A stretch of DNA of 64,000 nucleotides from Arcticibacter svalbardensis MN12-7 (GCF_000403135.1 NZ_AQPN01000024.1:1-64000); one strand, 5' to 3'; positions 18,276 through 27,059 are shown, counted from the first letter of the stretch. The notes: a model not told the origin generated them from the letters alone. Made by a program: numbers and translations.

Positions 18276-18632
18276 ATGATCATTTACAAACAGTTTTCTT
18301 TCGATTCCGCTCATTATCTTCCCCATGTTAGCGAAAATCATAAATGTGGAAGTATGCACGGTCATACCTACACATTAACCGTTTCTTTAGAAGGTGAAGT
18401 AGACTCCTATACCGGATGGCTAATTGATTTTACAGATCTTAAAGAGGCTGTAGACCCTTTAGTTAAAGCACTCGATCATCGGCTTCTCAATGAAATTCCC
18501 GGATTGGACAATCCTACCAGTGAACGTCTTGCCGAATGGTTCTGGGATAAGATAAAGCCGGTAATGCCTCTGCTCTCAAAAATTGAGATCAATGAAACTC
18601 CTTCCTCTGGAGTTATTTATATAGGAAAGTAA
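18276..18632 (+). CDS. queD: 6-pyruvoyl-tetrahydropterin synthase family (6-carboxytetrahydropterin synthase)
   Basis: 118 aa, T-fold enzyme. Zinc ligands H13, H28 and H30 are visible in FDSAHYLP and GSMHGHTY, and catalytic C24 in NHKCGS. The terminal ETPSSGVIY carries the pterin-binding Glu. In bacteria this family usually makes 6-carboxy-5,6,7,8-tetrahydropterin for queuosine (7-deazaguanine) synthesis. The spacing between C24 and the HGH pair fits QueD. No other queuosine genes lie nearby, so pathway assignment rests on the family. Confidence 0.88.
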   Translation: MIIYKQFSFDSAHYLPHVSENHKCGSMHGHTYTLTVSLEGEVDSYTGWLIDFTDLKEAVDPLVKALDHRLLNEIPGLDNPTSERLAEWFWDKIKPVMPLLSKIEINETPSSGVIYIGK

Positions 18633-18731
18633 AATCCTATCCGCAGCTTAATTACTTATTGCTGTGATCCTGAACATATTTATTAATAGCACTAGGATGT
18701 ATACTTGCAGGTAAAATTTAATATTTTTGCT

Positions 18732-19871
18732 ATGCGCTACATACTGCTTGTTTTTATTCTGCTCTTTGCAGCAGTTGAAAATTCTAAAGCTGATTCCTCC
18801 CTTGATCCCGGCGACTCTACTGTCCAAAATTATTCAACCTTTAAACGTAGTTTCCAGCTTACTGGTCTCCTCCAGTTACGATACACCGCTTCACTAACCG
18901 ATAGTGTAAATGTTAACAATGCGAATTACTCCGGAGATGGAGTAACCAATAGCTTTGCGCTAAAAAGAGTGCGGCTTATGGCCAGAGCTAATATTAACGA
19001 TCACTTCGATGCTAATATTCTGCTTAATCTAGCTGATTTCTCTGGAAACCCCCAAAATAAGGTACTTGAAAACGCCTTTATCCGTTACCATTTTAATAAA
19101 CATTTAAACCTTCAAATGGGACAGTTTAGACCTTTCTTTGGTCCCGAAGATCTTTTCTCTGCAGATATTATTAAGTCTCTTGATTATTCAAATCAGTATT
19201 ATCTATTTGGTAATAGCGGATGGCAAAGTTTTCAGACAGGATTAGCTGCTTATGGTGATATCCTTTCTAAAGGAGCTATGCCCTTAAGGTATTATGCCGG
19301 TATCTACAATGGAAACGGAAGAAACAAGGCTGTCGATAGTGATAACGGAAAGGATATGTACGGCAGGTTAGAAACTGATTTGTCTAAAAATATTCGTCTT
19401 GGTGTAAATGCTGCCTATGGTACTTCTGGTAAAGCGGAAGGCTCTGCTCTTGGAGCCGACTTTAACATGATGGTTCCTCTCTGTAGTAAGCTTCAGCTGG
19501 AGCTGTTAACGGAGTACAAACAAGGGGCTAACTTTGCCGAATATGAAATCAATGGACTTAGTACTGGTACCAGTTTAAGCCAGTATCAAAACCGTGGCTT
19601 TTATGTCTTCCCGAACATTCGTTATGACTATAAACATCCCCGCTTAAGATCTATTGAGTTTTCTTGCCGTTACGAATATCTGGATGAAAATTATAAGTTG
19701 GAAAAGAACTTAAGACGAACTTTAACTCCTATGGTAAGTCTGGAATTTACAGATGATTATTTCGCAAGATTTCAATTAGGATGTACTATCGATATGTACG
19801 ATCATGATGTTCCATTATCTACACAGTATTCACACACTATGGCAGTTGCACAACTGCAAGTACGATTTTAA
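18732..19871 (+). CDS. Phosphate-selective porin O/P-like outer-membrane protein
   Basis: 379 aa from the ATG at 18732 (a TTG at 18705 is in frame). Residues 1-20 form a signal peptide (MRYILLVFILLFAAVENSKA). The mature part alternates polar and aromatic residues as in a 16-strand beta barrel and ends in ...AQLQVRF, with the terminal Phe used for outer-membrane insertion. RVRLMARANINDHF and the QMGQFRPFFGPED segment are typical of the OprO/OprP family. Anion preference cannot be verified. A strong two-way terminator separates it from htpG. Confidence 0.82.
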   Translation: MRYILLVFILLFAAVENSKADSSLDPGDSTVQNYSTFKRSFQLTGLLQLRYTASLTDSVNVNNANYSGDGVTNSFALKRVRLMARANINDHFDANILLNLADFSGNPQNKVLENAFIRYHFNKHLNLQMGQFRPFFGPEDLFSADIIKSLDYSNQYYLFGNSGWQSFQTGLAAYGDILSKGAMPLRYYAGIYNGNGRNKAVDSDNGKDMYGRLETDLSKNIRLGVNAAYGTSGKAEGSALGADFNMMVPLCSKLQLELLTEYKQGANFAEYEINGLSTGTSLSQYQNRGFYVFPNIRYDYKHPRLRSIEFSCRYEYLDENYKLEKNLRRTLTPMVSLEFTDDYFARFQLGCTIDMYDHDVPLSTQYSHTMAVAQLQVRF

Positions 19872-19876
19872 TTTAA

Positions 19877-19934
19877 AGGAATAAACGAAAAAAGACTGGA
19901 TCCATAAAGATCCAGCCTTTTTTCGTTTATTCCT
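19877..19934. terminator. Long bidirectional terminator between porin gene and htpG
   Basis: Two 26-nt arms (19877-19902 and 19909-19934) pair with a single A/C mismatch across a 6-nt loop CATAAA. The stem carries an A-run on one side and a T-run on the other, so it can stop transcripts from both converging genes. The outer 11 bases (AGGAATAAACG) extend the stem well beyond the normal terminator length. Confidence 0.85.
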
Positions 19935-19946
19935 AAAACCAGGTGA

Positions 19947-21830
19947 TTATATTAATTGAACACTTCTTCTAACAAATTCTGTTAAGTCAGCCCCAGCTAA
20001 TAAACCTTGAGATAACATTGCTAAATCTACAGCCTGTTTAGCCAGATTTAACTGCTCTTCTTCATTTTCTAATCCAGCAATACGACCGATTAAAGGGTGA
20101 TTTCCATTAATGGCAACCTTATAGCTTTCAGGTAATGATCCGTAGAAATTCATTCCACCTCCCATTTGTGCCATATCCTTCATCCTCCGCATAAATTCAT
20201 CCATAGAAACATGAACAGGAAGTTCTTCCGGATTCATGCTGTCCACCTCAACCTTCATATTAGGTTTCAGGATAGCCTTCTCAAATATAGCTTTAACCTT
20301 TGCAATCTGATCTTCAGTAAGCACTGATGCAGGATTATCTTCCTTCGTGATCAGTTTATCTGCCACGTCAGCATCCACACGTTTCAAAGATGTTTTCTCT
20401 AGCTTCTGCTCCAACTGATTAATGAAATGGTTATCAATAGGAGAGTCCATTACCAATACATCATACCCTTTCCTATTAGCAGATTGGATGTATGCATCTT
20501 GTTTAGAAGCATCATTGGTATAGATATAAACCAGGTTTCCGTCTTTATCAGTTTGCAAATCTTTTACTTTCTCTTTGTATTCATCAAAAGTAAAATACTC
20601 TTTCTTGGTGTTTACTAACAATGCGAAATCTTTAGCTTTATCATAAAACTTTTCTTCGCTCACCATACCATACTTAATGAAAAGACCTATGTCCTGCCAT
20701 TTTTCTTCGTAACCTTTACGATCTTTCTTGTACAATTCGCCTAGTTTATCAGCTACCTTACGAGTGATATAACTATTGATTTTCTTCACATTGCTATCTG
20801 CCTGTAGGAAACTACGGGAAACATTCAAAGGAATATCTGGTGAATCAATCACTCCATGCAATAACATCAAGAATTCAGGTACGATGTCTTTTACCTCATC
20901 TGTAATGAATACCTGACGGGAGAACAACTTGATCTTGTTGCGTTGGATCTCAAAATCATTCTTCACCTTAGGGAAATATAAAACTCCAGTTAGGTTAAAT
21001 GGATAATCCACGTTCAGGTGAATCCAGAATAAAGGATCTTCAGTGTATGGATATAGCTCTTTATAGAATGCAAGATAATCTGCATCTGTTAAATCAGCAG
21101 GCAATTTAGTCCAGATCGGAGAAGTGTTGTTGATAATGTTATCAACTTCTACTGAAGTGTATTTAGGCTTTCCTTCTTCATCTTCGCCATCTGGTTCAGA
21201 CTCAGTAGTCATTCCGAACTTAATCGGTACAGGCAAGAAGCGACAATATTTGTCTAATATTTCCTGTAATTTACCTTTATTTAAAAATTCTTCAGCATCC
21301 GGATTGATGTGTAAAATAACATCAGTACCTCTTTCAGTACGAGTTCCATCAGTGATTTCGAACTCGGTGCTGCCATCGCAGATCCATCTGGCAGACTCTG
21401 CACCATCCTGATAAGAAAGGGTGTGAATTTCAACCTGGTCAGCAACCATAAAGGCGGAATAAAATCCCATACCAAATTTACCGATCAGTTCATTTGCATC
21501 TTTAGCATCTTTAAACTTCTCTACAAATTCAGTAGCACCCGAGAAAGCAATCTGATTGATGTATTTTTTGATTTCCTCTGCAGTCATCCCTAAACCAGGA
21601 TCAGAGATCGTTAAAGTCTTTTTCTCTTCATCAAATGAAATCTCTACCTTAAGATCACCCAGTTCTCCATTAAACTGGCCTAATGATGATAAACGTTTTA
21701 TTTTTTGAGTGGCATCAACGGCATTAGAAACCAGCTCTCTTAAAAATATTTCATTATCAGAATATAAGAACTTCTTAATAATGGGGAAGATGTTTTCGGT
21801 ATGAATCGAAATGTTTCCTTTTTCTTGCAT
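19947..21830 (-). CDS. htpG: Chaperone HtpG (bacterial Hsp90)
   Basis: 627 aa ATP-dependent chaperone. The N-terminal GHKL ATPase shows ELVSNAVDATQK, DPGLGMT and GKFGMGFYSAFMV. The middle domain includes FLQADSNVKK, and the C-terminal dimerisation domain ends without a eukaryotic MEEVD tail, as expected. There is an acidic insertion near residues 205-225 (ESEPDGEDEEGK), a region variable across bacteria. It is transcribed alone, converging on the porin gene. Confidence 0.97.
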   Translation of the reverse strand: MQEKGNISIHTENIFPIIKKFLYSDNEIFLRELVSNAVDATQKIKRLSSLGQFNGELGDLKVEISFDEEKKTLTISDPGLGMTAEEIKKYINQIAFSGATEFVEKFKDAKDANELIGKFGMGFYSAFMVADQVEIHTLSYQDGAESARWICDGSTEFEITDGTRTERGTDVILHINPDAEEFLNKGKLQEILDKYCRFLPVPIKFGMTTESEPDGEDEEGKPKYTSVEVDNIINNTSPIWTKLPADLTDADYLAFYKELYPYTEDPLFWIHLNVDYPFNLTGVLYFPKVKNDFEIQRNKIKLFSRQVFITDEVKDIVPEFLMLLHGVIDSPDIPLNVSRSFLQADSNVKKINSYITRKVADKLGELYKKDRKGYEEKWQDIGLFIKYGMVSEEKFYDKAKDFALLVNTKKEYFTFDEYKEKVKDLQTDKDGNLVYIYTNDASKQDAYIQSANRKGYDVLVMDSPIDNHFINQLEQKLEKTSLKRVDADVADKLITKEDNPASVLTEDQIAKVKAIFEKAILKPNMKVEVDSMNPEELPVHVSMDEFMRRMKDMAQMGGGMNFYGSLPESYKVAINGNHPLIGRIAGLENEEEQLNLAKQAVDLAMLSQGLLAGADLTEFVRRSVQLI

Positions 21831-21935
21831 AATATATTGAAACTTTATGTTTAGTATTTTTCAATAGTACAGATCAAGGTGTGTTCCAAAATTCATTTAT
21901 TGACAATTTGACAGGCCAAATTCGAATAAGTAACC

Positions 21936-22091
21936 TTATTTTTTTTTACCCGGACAATCGCTGCAGCGTTTTCCCTTCTTATATTTCTTGCAGCACTTTT
22001 TATGTATGCAACATAGTAAACATGCACCAATTCCTTTAAATAAAGCTGGGTCAGTAGGTATTGATTTTTCTTCGCCGAATATATCTTCCAT
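21936..22091 (-). CDS. Cys-rich 51-aa protein, unknown
   Basis: A 51-codon frame on the minus strand: ATG at 22091, TAA at 21936-21938. It has seven cysteines (C24, C27, C28, C33, C34, C43, C46) and H30 arranged C-x2-CC-x4-CC-x8-CxxC, in a lysine-rich C-terminal half (CIHKKCCKKYKKGKRC). The non-random Cys/Lys pattern and a clean acidic N-terminus (MEDIFGEE) argue for a real gene. It lies between udk and htpG on their strand. It may bind a metal or nucleic acid; this is inference. Confidence 0.75.
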   Translation of the reverse strand: MEDIFGEEKSIPTDPALFKGIGACLLCCIHKKCCKKYKKGKRCSDCPGKKK

Positions 22092-22121
22092 CACAAATCC
22101 TAATTGTATAGAGCAAAGGTA

Positions 22122-22763
22122 CTAGTAATCAAGCAGAACGTTCGCTTTTAATTCTTCTGCCAGGCATTTTGTGACTTCAATTATATCATCCGCAACATGC
22201 GTGTTGTTCAAAATTATCTTGTCCGCACTATTTTTGTAAGGTAATAAATAAGCATTGTAAGCCGGAAGAACATGATTTACCCATTGGTACATAATCATGC
22301 TATGATCATAACCGCGTTCAGCAATATCACGCTTTAACCTTCGGTTTAAAGTAATCTCCTCGTTTGCATCCATAAAGATCTTCATATCAAAAAGTGAAGA
22401 GATCTCTTGAAAATGAAATATAAACAGGCCCTCAACTATAATAATTGGAGCAGAGTTAATGGTCAGCATTTTAGCGCTTTCTTCTGCCGTGTTAAAGGTA
22501 TATTCTTTCTTAAACACAGTTTCACCTGATAGGAGCACAGATAGGTCAGTCAACAGCCTTTGGTCATCGATACATTCGGGAAGATCAAAGTTGATCCAGC
22601 CATTTGCATCTTTAGGCTGTTCACTCATAGGTTTGTAATAATCATCCTGAGACACCAGGCTGATTTGATCGGGTGTAAAGTGGTGCAGGAAACAGTTAAG
22701 AAAAAAAGTCTTACCAGAGCCACTGCCACCAGCAATGCCAATCACAAAGGGCTTATTGTTCAT
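22122..22763 (-). CDS. udk: Uridine kinase
   Basis: P-loop kinase that phosphorylates uridine and cytidine in pyrimidine salvage. From the ATG at 22763 it has 213 aa and opens MNNKPFVIGIAGGSGSGKT, with the Walker A at 12-19. QDDYYKP and NFDLPE carry the nucleoside-binding Asp and Tyr, and RRLKRDIAERGYD is the lid. An in-frame TTG at 22781 is less likely. Its start overlaps the end of the LysM-protein gene by 11 bases, suggesting cotranscription. It could also be a related phosphoribulokinase/uridine-kinase-fold protein, but the motifs fit Udk well. Confidence 0.88.
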   Translation of the reverse strand: MNNKPFVIGIAGGSGSGKTFFLNCFLHHFTPDQISLVSQDDYYKPMSEQPKDANGWINFDLPECIDDQRLLTDLSVLLSGETVFKKEYTFNTAEESAKMLTINSAPIIIVEGLFIFHFQEISSLFDMKIFMDANEEITLNRRLKRDIAERGYDHSMIMYQWVNHVLPAYNAYLLPYKNSADKIILNNTHVADDIIEVTKCLAEELKANVLLDY

Positions 22764-23682
22764 AAGGCACTCCGTAATCAATAGTTAACAAAGATCTTTT
22801 ATCAAGCATGCCCAGCATGTTTGCAGTCGCCTGAGAGATCACGATGATCACATCCTTTGTCGATTCATTCTCGGTATATTTACCTACTACCTTCGCAAAA
22901 GTAGTCTTGCCTGTCATCGGATTAGTTATTCGGATTACCGTACCGATCGGTGCTGTTTTATGCAGAGCCAGCATTTTTGTACCATCCAGATTCTCATCCG
23001 AAATCCATACCGCAATCCCTTTCTCTGTCTTTTCCATCAGCCCATATTTATTTGAGGGCAGATTGTGTATTACAGCATTTGTATCAGTATCTGGCACAGG
23101 TGCTAAAATTACAGGTGATATTGGTGGCAAAGGTGCTCCCGCACCGGGTTTAACCTTAATAATCTGCCCGACTCTTAAACCATTCCCTTTCAGGTTATTA
23201 ATTTCAATTATTGATTCCACATGGGTGTTAAAGCGCTTAGCAATAGCAAAAAGCGTTTCTTTGGGTCCAACCTTATAGTTAACCAATCCTTCCTGAACGG
23301 CATCAAGCGCATCTTTCCGGAATATAACAGGTGAGTCATTCTCATTTTTAGAAGCTACAGGGCTTTTCTTACCCTTTTTGGTAATCACCGGAGTGTCCTG
23401 CTCTTTCTTCGGAGCAGCAGGTGCGCTATTCAGAAAAGGCCTGTCTGTTGGAACCTTTAACAAAGTTCCCGGCTGAAGTATTTTGATGTTATTTAATGCA
23501 GATATGTCTTTTGCTGGAACATTATATAATCTGCCTATGGAATAATACGATTCTTTTGAACTTACGGAATGAATGATGACCAATTTGCCATTGTTATTCT
23601 CACTTCCAACAGAATCTAAGCGGTTATTGGCGAATATTCCTGTTGAAATAAGTGTGCAACTAATTGCTAGTATAAAGCGCAT
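22753..23682 (-). CDS. Exported protein with two LysM domains and RlpA-like barrel
   Basis: 309 aa. A signal peptide (1-~18, MRFILAISCTLISTGIFA) is followed by LysM 1 (~33-80; YYSIGRLYNVPAKDISALNN) and a Lys/Pro-rich linker with repeated PV-x-KK/SK motifs (~85-125). LysM 2 is at ~135-180 (ETLFAIAKRFNTHVESIIE). A C-terminal ~100-residue segment resembles a double-psi beta-barrel (GTVIRITNPMTGKTTFAKVVG). LysM domains bind peptidoglycan, so it is probably a periplasmic cell-wall protein. The catalytic Asp/His typical of lytic RlpA enzymes were not identified. It is followed with overlap by udk. Confidence 0.85.
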   Translation of the reverse strand: MRFILAISCTLISTGIFANNRLDSVGSENNNGKLVIIHSVSSKESYYSIGRLYNVPAKDISALNNIKILQPGTLLKVPTDRPFLNSAPAAPKKEQDTPVITKKGKKSPVASKNENDSPVIFRKDALDAVQEGLVNYKVGPKETLFAIAKRFNTHVESIIEINNLKGNGLRVGQIIKVKPGAGAPLPPISPVILAPVPDTDTNAVIHNLPSNKYGLMEKTEKGIAVWISDENLDGTKMLALHKTAPIGTVIRITNPMTGKTTFAKVVGKYTENESTKDVIIVISQATANMLGMLDKRSLLTIDYGVPYEQ

Positions 23683-23719
23683 CTGTTTTTTCTATATGTT
23701 AAATTATTTGAGGTTGCAA

Positions 23720-24490
23720 TTATACAAAATACGTAACAATTTCACGTTTGTTATTACGTATGCAGAATAAATGATTTTCCTCAATGAAGAACGGTTCAGG
23801 ATTCAGTTTAGATATATTGTCCTCTAAAATTTCTTTATGAAGCGTATTGTGATCCTTTTTAATAAGCAGAACCTGCGACGTCACAGCGTCCTTTGTACAG
23901 TGAAACGAATAACAATCCTTCTCATTATAGGATATATAAGAAACCGGGCCAACCAGGGTACCCTCAATCTCAGCAGGAAAAAGTAATACATCTTCCAGTG
24001 TCTCCGGAAAATACATTTCTCTGTTCAATGGGGTGTAATGGGAGAGTTTGTTCTGTACTATTTTTCCGGTAGCCGCATCTGCCAATTCCAGTTCTTTCTG
24101 TTGAAAAGTAGGGTTGTATATAATCAGTCCTTCTTCTGCAACCGTTTCCAGAGTCTTATTATAAGCGGTCCAGGCAATTGTACCATGATGATTAAGGGCA
24201 ACGATGCCTTTATGTTCGGGACTCTTTTCGCTTATATACCCATGTAAATACACGAAATCGTTATAGGCCTTATCCAGACTCCAGTGCCAACTATCCTCCA
24301 CCGTGATTTCTTTAAACAGCTTTTCACCTGTTTTAAAGTTAAAGGCCGAATAAAAAGCTTCCTTATTATCCGAACTCCGGGTTTCAATAGCGATCACTCC
24401 GTTTATATTATTCGTCTCTATTTTCCAAATTATTCCCTTAAATTTTTCCTGAAGGGAAGGTTTTAATGTATATTTAGTGGTCAAAGACAT
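23720..24490 (-). CDS. Hypothetical protein (DUF4905-like), 256 aa
   Basis: No confident functional family; the overall look recalls DUF4905, a Bacteroidota-specific family, but I cannot verify that. The sequence is full of short beta strands with W/Y/F (IWKIETNN, NFKTGEKLFKE, YLHGYISE) like a small beta-propeller or WD-like fold. No signal peptide or membrane segment is seen. I chose the ATG at 24490 over a TTG two codons upstream. It is divergent from the NfeD gene with only 17 bases between starts, so the two may share control. Confidence 0.72.
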   Translation of the reverse strand: MSLTTKYTLKPSLQEKFKGIIWKIETNNINGVIAIETRSSDNKEAFYSAFNFKTGEKLFKEITVEDSWHWSLDKAYNDFVYLHGYISEKSPEHKGIVALNHHGTIAWTAYNKTLETVAEEGLIIYNPTFQQKELELADAATGKIVQNKLSHYTPLNREMYFPETLEDVLLFPAEIEGTLVGPVSYISYNEKDCYSFHCTKDAVTSQVLLIKKDHNTLHKEILEDNISKLNPEPFFIEENHLFCIRNNKREIVTYFV

Positions 24491-24507
24491 TTCCAAAATT
24501 AGTAATT

Positions 24508-25851
24508 ATGTACCGTTCTCCTGTTTTTTTAACATTATTGACTGTCCTATTATTATTTCCTGTTTTTTTATTTAGTCAAAGTTCTAAGGTCTATGTCTTT
24601 AACTTGAATGATGAAATAGGGCCTGCAACCTGGCGACAAACCAGAAAAGCCTTCGAAAAGGCTACTGAAATAAATGCATCTACCATTATCATCCGGATGA
24701 ACACATTTGGCGGCATGGTGGAGTACGCTGATTCTATCCGCACAAAAATTCTTAACTCACCTATGAAAACAATTGTTTTTATAGATAATAACGCAGCTTC
24801 TGCGGGAGCCTTGATTTCGATTGCCGCTGATGTTATATATATGCAAAAGGGAGCAAGTATCGGGGCCGCCAGTGTGGTAGATACAAAGGGTGCTATTATG
24901 CCCGAAAAATACCAGTCTTATATGCGTGGACTGATGCGCTCTACTGCTGAAGCAAAGGGTCGCGATCCAAAGATAGCTGAAGCTTTTGTAGATCCCGATG
25001 TCGAAATTCCTAATTTGAATGCTAAAGGAAAGGTGCTCACTTTAACCAGTAAAGAAGCCTTAAAGGTAGGTTACTGTAAAGCGGAAGTAACCAGCATTGA
25101 TCAAGTCTTTAAATCCGAAGGACTGGATATGAATAATCGGGTTGACCATGTCGTTACTTTAACCGATCGGATTATCGCCTTTCTAATTACCCCTTTCGTA
25201 AGCGGAATTTTAATTCTACTCATTATTGGAGGAATCTATTTCGAAATGCAAGCCCCCGGAATAGGCTTTGCCTTACTGGTTTCTATTGTTGCTGCCGCTT
25301 TGTTTTTTGCACCTTTATATTTAGAAGGACTAGCTGCACATTGGGAAATCGGGTTGTTCATTGTAGGGATTATTCTACTCATACTGGAGGTCTTTGTCAT
25401 CCCCGGTTTCGGCATTGCCGGAATACTTGGTATTGTATTCATCATCTTAGGTCTGGCATTAAGTATGGTATTGAATGACTTTTTTGACTTTACGGTAACC
25501 GGATCTGAACAACTCACCACCGCTCTGATTATCGTTCTTGGCTCCATGATCGGATCTATCGTGATCTCTGTGATCCTCGGGAAATCCATTTTAAATACGC
25601 CTGTTTTTAAGCGATTGGTACTAGAAGACGAGCAACGCTCAGATTTAGGTTATGTAACCGGCAGAAAAGTGGAACTCTTAGTAGACAAAGTGGGCATCAC
25701 AACTACCGACATGCGTCCCTCCGGTAAAATTGAAATAGAAGGGAAGTGGTATGATGCTATTGCAATGGATGGATACCTGGACAAAGGGACATCCATATAT
25801 GTAGAGAAACAGGAAAATTATAACCTATTTGTGAGAAAAAAGATCGATTAA
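24508..25851 (+). CDS. NfeD-like membrane-bound serine protease (ClpP class)
   Basis: 447 aa. The signal peptide/TM (1-23) is followed by a ClpP/crotonase-fold protease domain (~27-220) with S98 in NNAASAGA and K134 in MPEKYQSYM as the likely Ser-Lys dyad. About five TM segments lie at ~225-360, and a C-terminal OB-fold NfeD domain (~385-447; GKIEIEGKWYDAIA) ends the protein. This is the long NfeD1b/1510-N type fused to NfeD, thought to cleave membrane proteins such as stomatins. No stomatin gene follows here; dps is next instead. Confidence 0.92.
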   Translation: MYRSPVFLTLLTVLLLFPVFLFSQSSKVYVFNLNDEIGPATWRQTRKAFEKATEINASTIIIRMNTFGGMVEYADSIRTKILNSPMKTIVFIDNNAASAGALISIAADVIYMQKGASIGAASVVDTKGAIMPEKYQSYMRGLMRSTAEAKGRDPKIAEAFVDPDVEIPNLNAKGKVLTLTSKEALKVGYCKAEVTSIDQVFKSEGLDMNNRVDHVVTLTDRIIAFLITPFVSGILILLIIGGIYFEMQAPGIGFALLVSIVAAALFFAPLYLEGLAAHWEIGLFIVGIILLILEVFVIPGFGIAGILGIVFIILGLALSMVLNDFFDFTVTGSEQLTTALIIVLGSMIGSIVISVILGKSILNTPVFKRLVLEDEQRSDLGYVTGRKVELLVDKVGITTTDMRPSGKIEIEGKWYDAIAMDGYLDKGTSIYVEKQENYNLFVRKKID

Positions 25852-25867
25852 ATAAAACTGTACTGAT

Positions 25868-25875
25868 TAACTTTG
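25868..25875 (+). promoter_or_regulatory. Promoter -7-like box upstream of dps
   Basis: TAACTTTG fits TAnnTTTG and lies 27 bases before the dps ATG, in the 51-base gap after the NfeD gene. No -33 element recognised, so this is a modest call. Confidence 0.35.
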
Positions 25876-25902
25876 GTTACATTATAAAACAGTAATATTA
25901 TT

Positions 25903-26382
25903 ATGGAAGCAGAACAAATTGGATTGGTCGATACAGAAGTAAGGCCGATTGTTGACGAGCTTAACGATTATTTAGCAAACTATCATATTCATTATCAAAA
26001 ATTACGTGGTGCACATTGGAATGTTAAAGGCAAAAGCTTTTTTACCCTTCATGTAAAGTTCGAAGAATTATATACCAACGCCGTTGCTACTATTGATGAA
26101 TTAGCAGAACGTGTTTTAACACTTGGTAAGGCTCCTTTAAGCAGGTATCAGGATTATATAGAAACTGCTACTATTAAAGAGATTAACACAATAGGAGTGG
26201 AGGATGTTCAATTAGTTGAAGCTATCCTGGAAGACTTTACTGCGTTAATTGAAATGGAACGAAAACTGATGGAATCTACTGCAGCACATGGGGATGATGG
26301 CACGAATGATATGATCAATCGTTTTATGCAGTTTAAAGAAAAGAACACCTGGATGTTAAGAGCATTTTGTGGTAAAAGTTAA
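25903..26382 (+). CDS. dps: Dps-family DNA-binding ferritin-like protein
   Basis: 159 aa four-helix bundle. The Dps ferroxidase motif is intact: H in YHIHYQKLRGAHWNVKG and the D/E cluster in FEELYTNAVATIDELAERV, which at the dimer interface bind and oxidise iron with peroxide. The protein forms 12-mer shells protecting DNA in starvation or oxidative stress. The N-terminal tail is short and acidic, so non-specific DNA binding may be weak. It has its own hairpin terminator. Confidence 0.94.
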   Translation: MEAEQIGLVDTEVRPIVDELNDYLANYHIHYQKLRGAHWNVKGKSFFTLHVKFEELYTNAVATIDELAERVLTLGKAPLSRYQDYIETATIKEINTIGVEDVQLVEAILEDFTALIEMERKLMESTAAHGDDGTNDMINRFMQFKEKNTWMLRAFCGKS

Positions 26383-26427
26383 TTAAGTATTTACTCAGGA
26401 CCGTCTTGGCCCTACATCTTTAATATC

Positions 26428-26458
26428 AAAAAGCTATCCTTATCAGGGTGGCTTTTTT
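26428..26458 (+). terminator. Rho-independent terminator of dps
   Basis: AAAAAGCTATCC (26428-26439) pairs with GGGTGGCTTTTT (26446-26457), including two G-U pairs, around a 6-nt loop, and ends in a run of T. It lies 45 bases after the dps stop. Confidence 0.7.
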
Positions 26459-26480
26459 CATGTATAAGACAATATATTAA

Positions 26481-26514
26481 TTCCAATAAGATTCCGATAA
26501 GATTCCGACATAAG
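26481..26514. repeat. Tandem ~11-bp repeat, three to four units
   Basis: TTCCAATAAGA, TTCCGATAAGA and TTCCGACATAAG follow each other head to tail, and TCCCACTTAAG after them may be a fourth, diverged unit. The 11-mer ATAAGATTCCG occurs twice perfectly (26486-26496, 26497-26507). The period is close to one DNA helical turn. Confidence 0.65.
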
Positions 26515-26546
26515 TCCCACTTAAGCTAGTTTAAGTCGGACTTATG
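26509..26546. repeat. 38-bp palindrome next to the tandem repeat
   Basis: CATAAGTCC (26509-26517) pairs with GGACTTATG (26538-26546). After one C/C mismatch, ACTTAA (26519-26524) pairs with TTAAGT (26531-26536) around the loop GCTAGT. There is no T-run, so it is not an obvious terminator; it could be a dimeric operator or an RNA hairpin. Confidence 0.65.
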
Positions 26547-26885
26547 CTAGATTCTTACTAGTATAAATTCGGCATGAATTAAATGCAGATAAGGGGTAAT
26601 TGGGTAATTGGTTGTTTAATAACGTGTGCTGTATCGTTGGAATAAGGAAAGAAAATAGTTGTACAGGAATGAAAGGCCAGGTCATTTACTGGTTTAAATT
26701 TTGGCAATGAAAGACACAAATCATCCCCTAAGAAAAGAAGGTGTTTCAGTTCGTAGAGGAGTTAATCGTATTTTAAAAATAAATCGGGATTTGTAAAAGG
26801 GAATAGAGAACCTATTCGCTTGAATTGAACTCTTATTTTTAAATTTCAAAAATAGAGTTAGAGCCGGTCGCAAAATCTGATCACG

Positions 26886-27059
26886 TTATTCAACGATGAT
26901 ATCTTGTTCGGACAAGGAGTGTTTTTCTATTAGCTCCTGAATTGTTAATTTAACCAGTTCATGTCTTCCTGGTGTTCTTTTTACTGTTAATTGATGAATC
27001 CAATGGTTGGTATTTCGATCTGTAAACACATAAGTTCTATAAATATTATCATTAATCAT
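26886..27059 (-). CDS. Possible small protein, 57 aa, unknown
   Basis: A 57-codon frame with ATG at 27059 and TAA at 26886-26888. The translation is balanced and protein-like: a Tyr/Thr-rich beta-like start (YRTYVFTDRNTNHWIH), a middle QLTVKRTPGRHE and a helical, acidic end (ELIEKHSLSEQDIIVE). No family is recognised. There is no Shine-Dalgarno, which is normal in this phylum. It lies upstream of the HAD gene's end, isolated from other genes. It could be a chance frame. Confidence 0.45.
   Translation of the reverse strand: MINDNIYRTYVFTDRNTNHWIHQLTVKRTPGRHELVKLTIQELIEKHSLSEQDIIVE

Larger units (their letters stand above)
26459..26885. other. Intergenic region with repeat array and palindrome
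   Basis: About 430 bases with no supported gene. It contains an imperfect ~11-base tandem array and an adjacent 38-base palindrome, listed separately. A 29-codon frame starting at 26707 has no features of a real protein. Nothing else was recognised. Confidence 0.45.

Noticed and set aside
26707..26796. 29-codon frame in the 26.7-kb gap
   Set aside because: Short, basic and repetitive-looking; no support.
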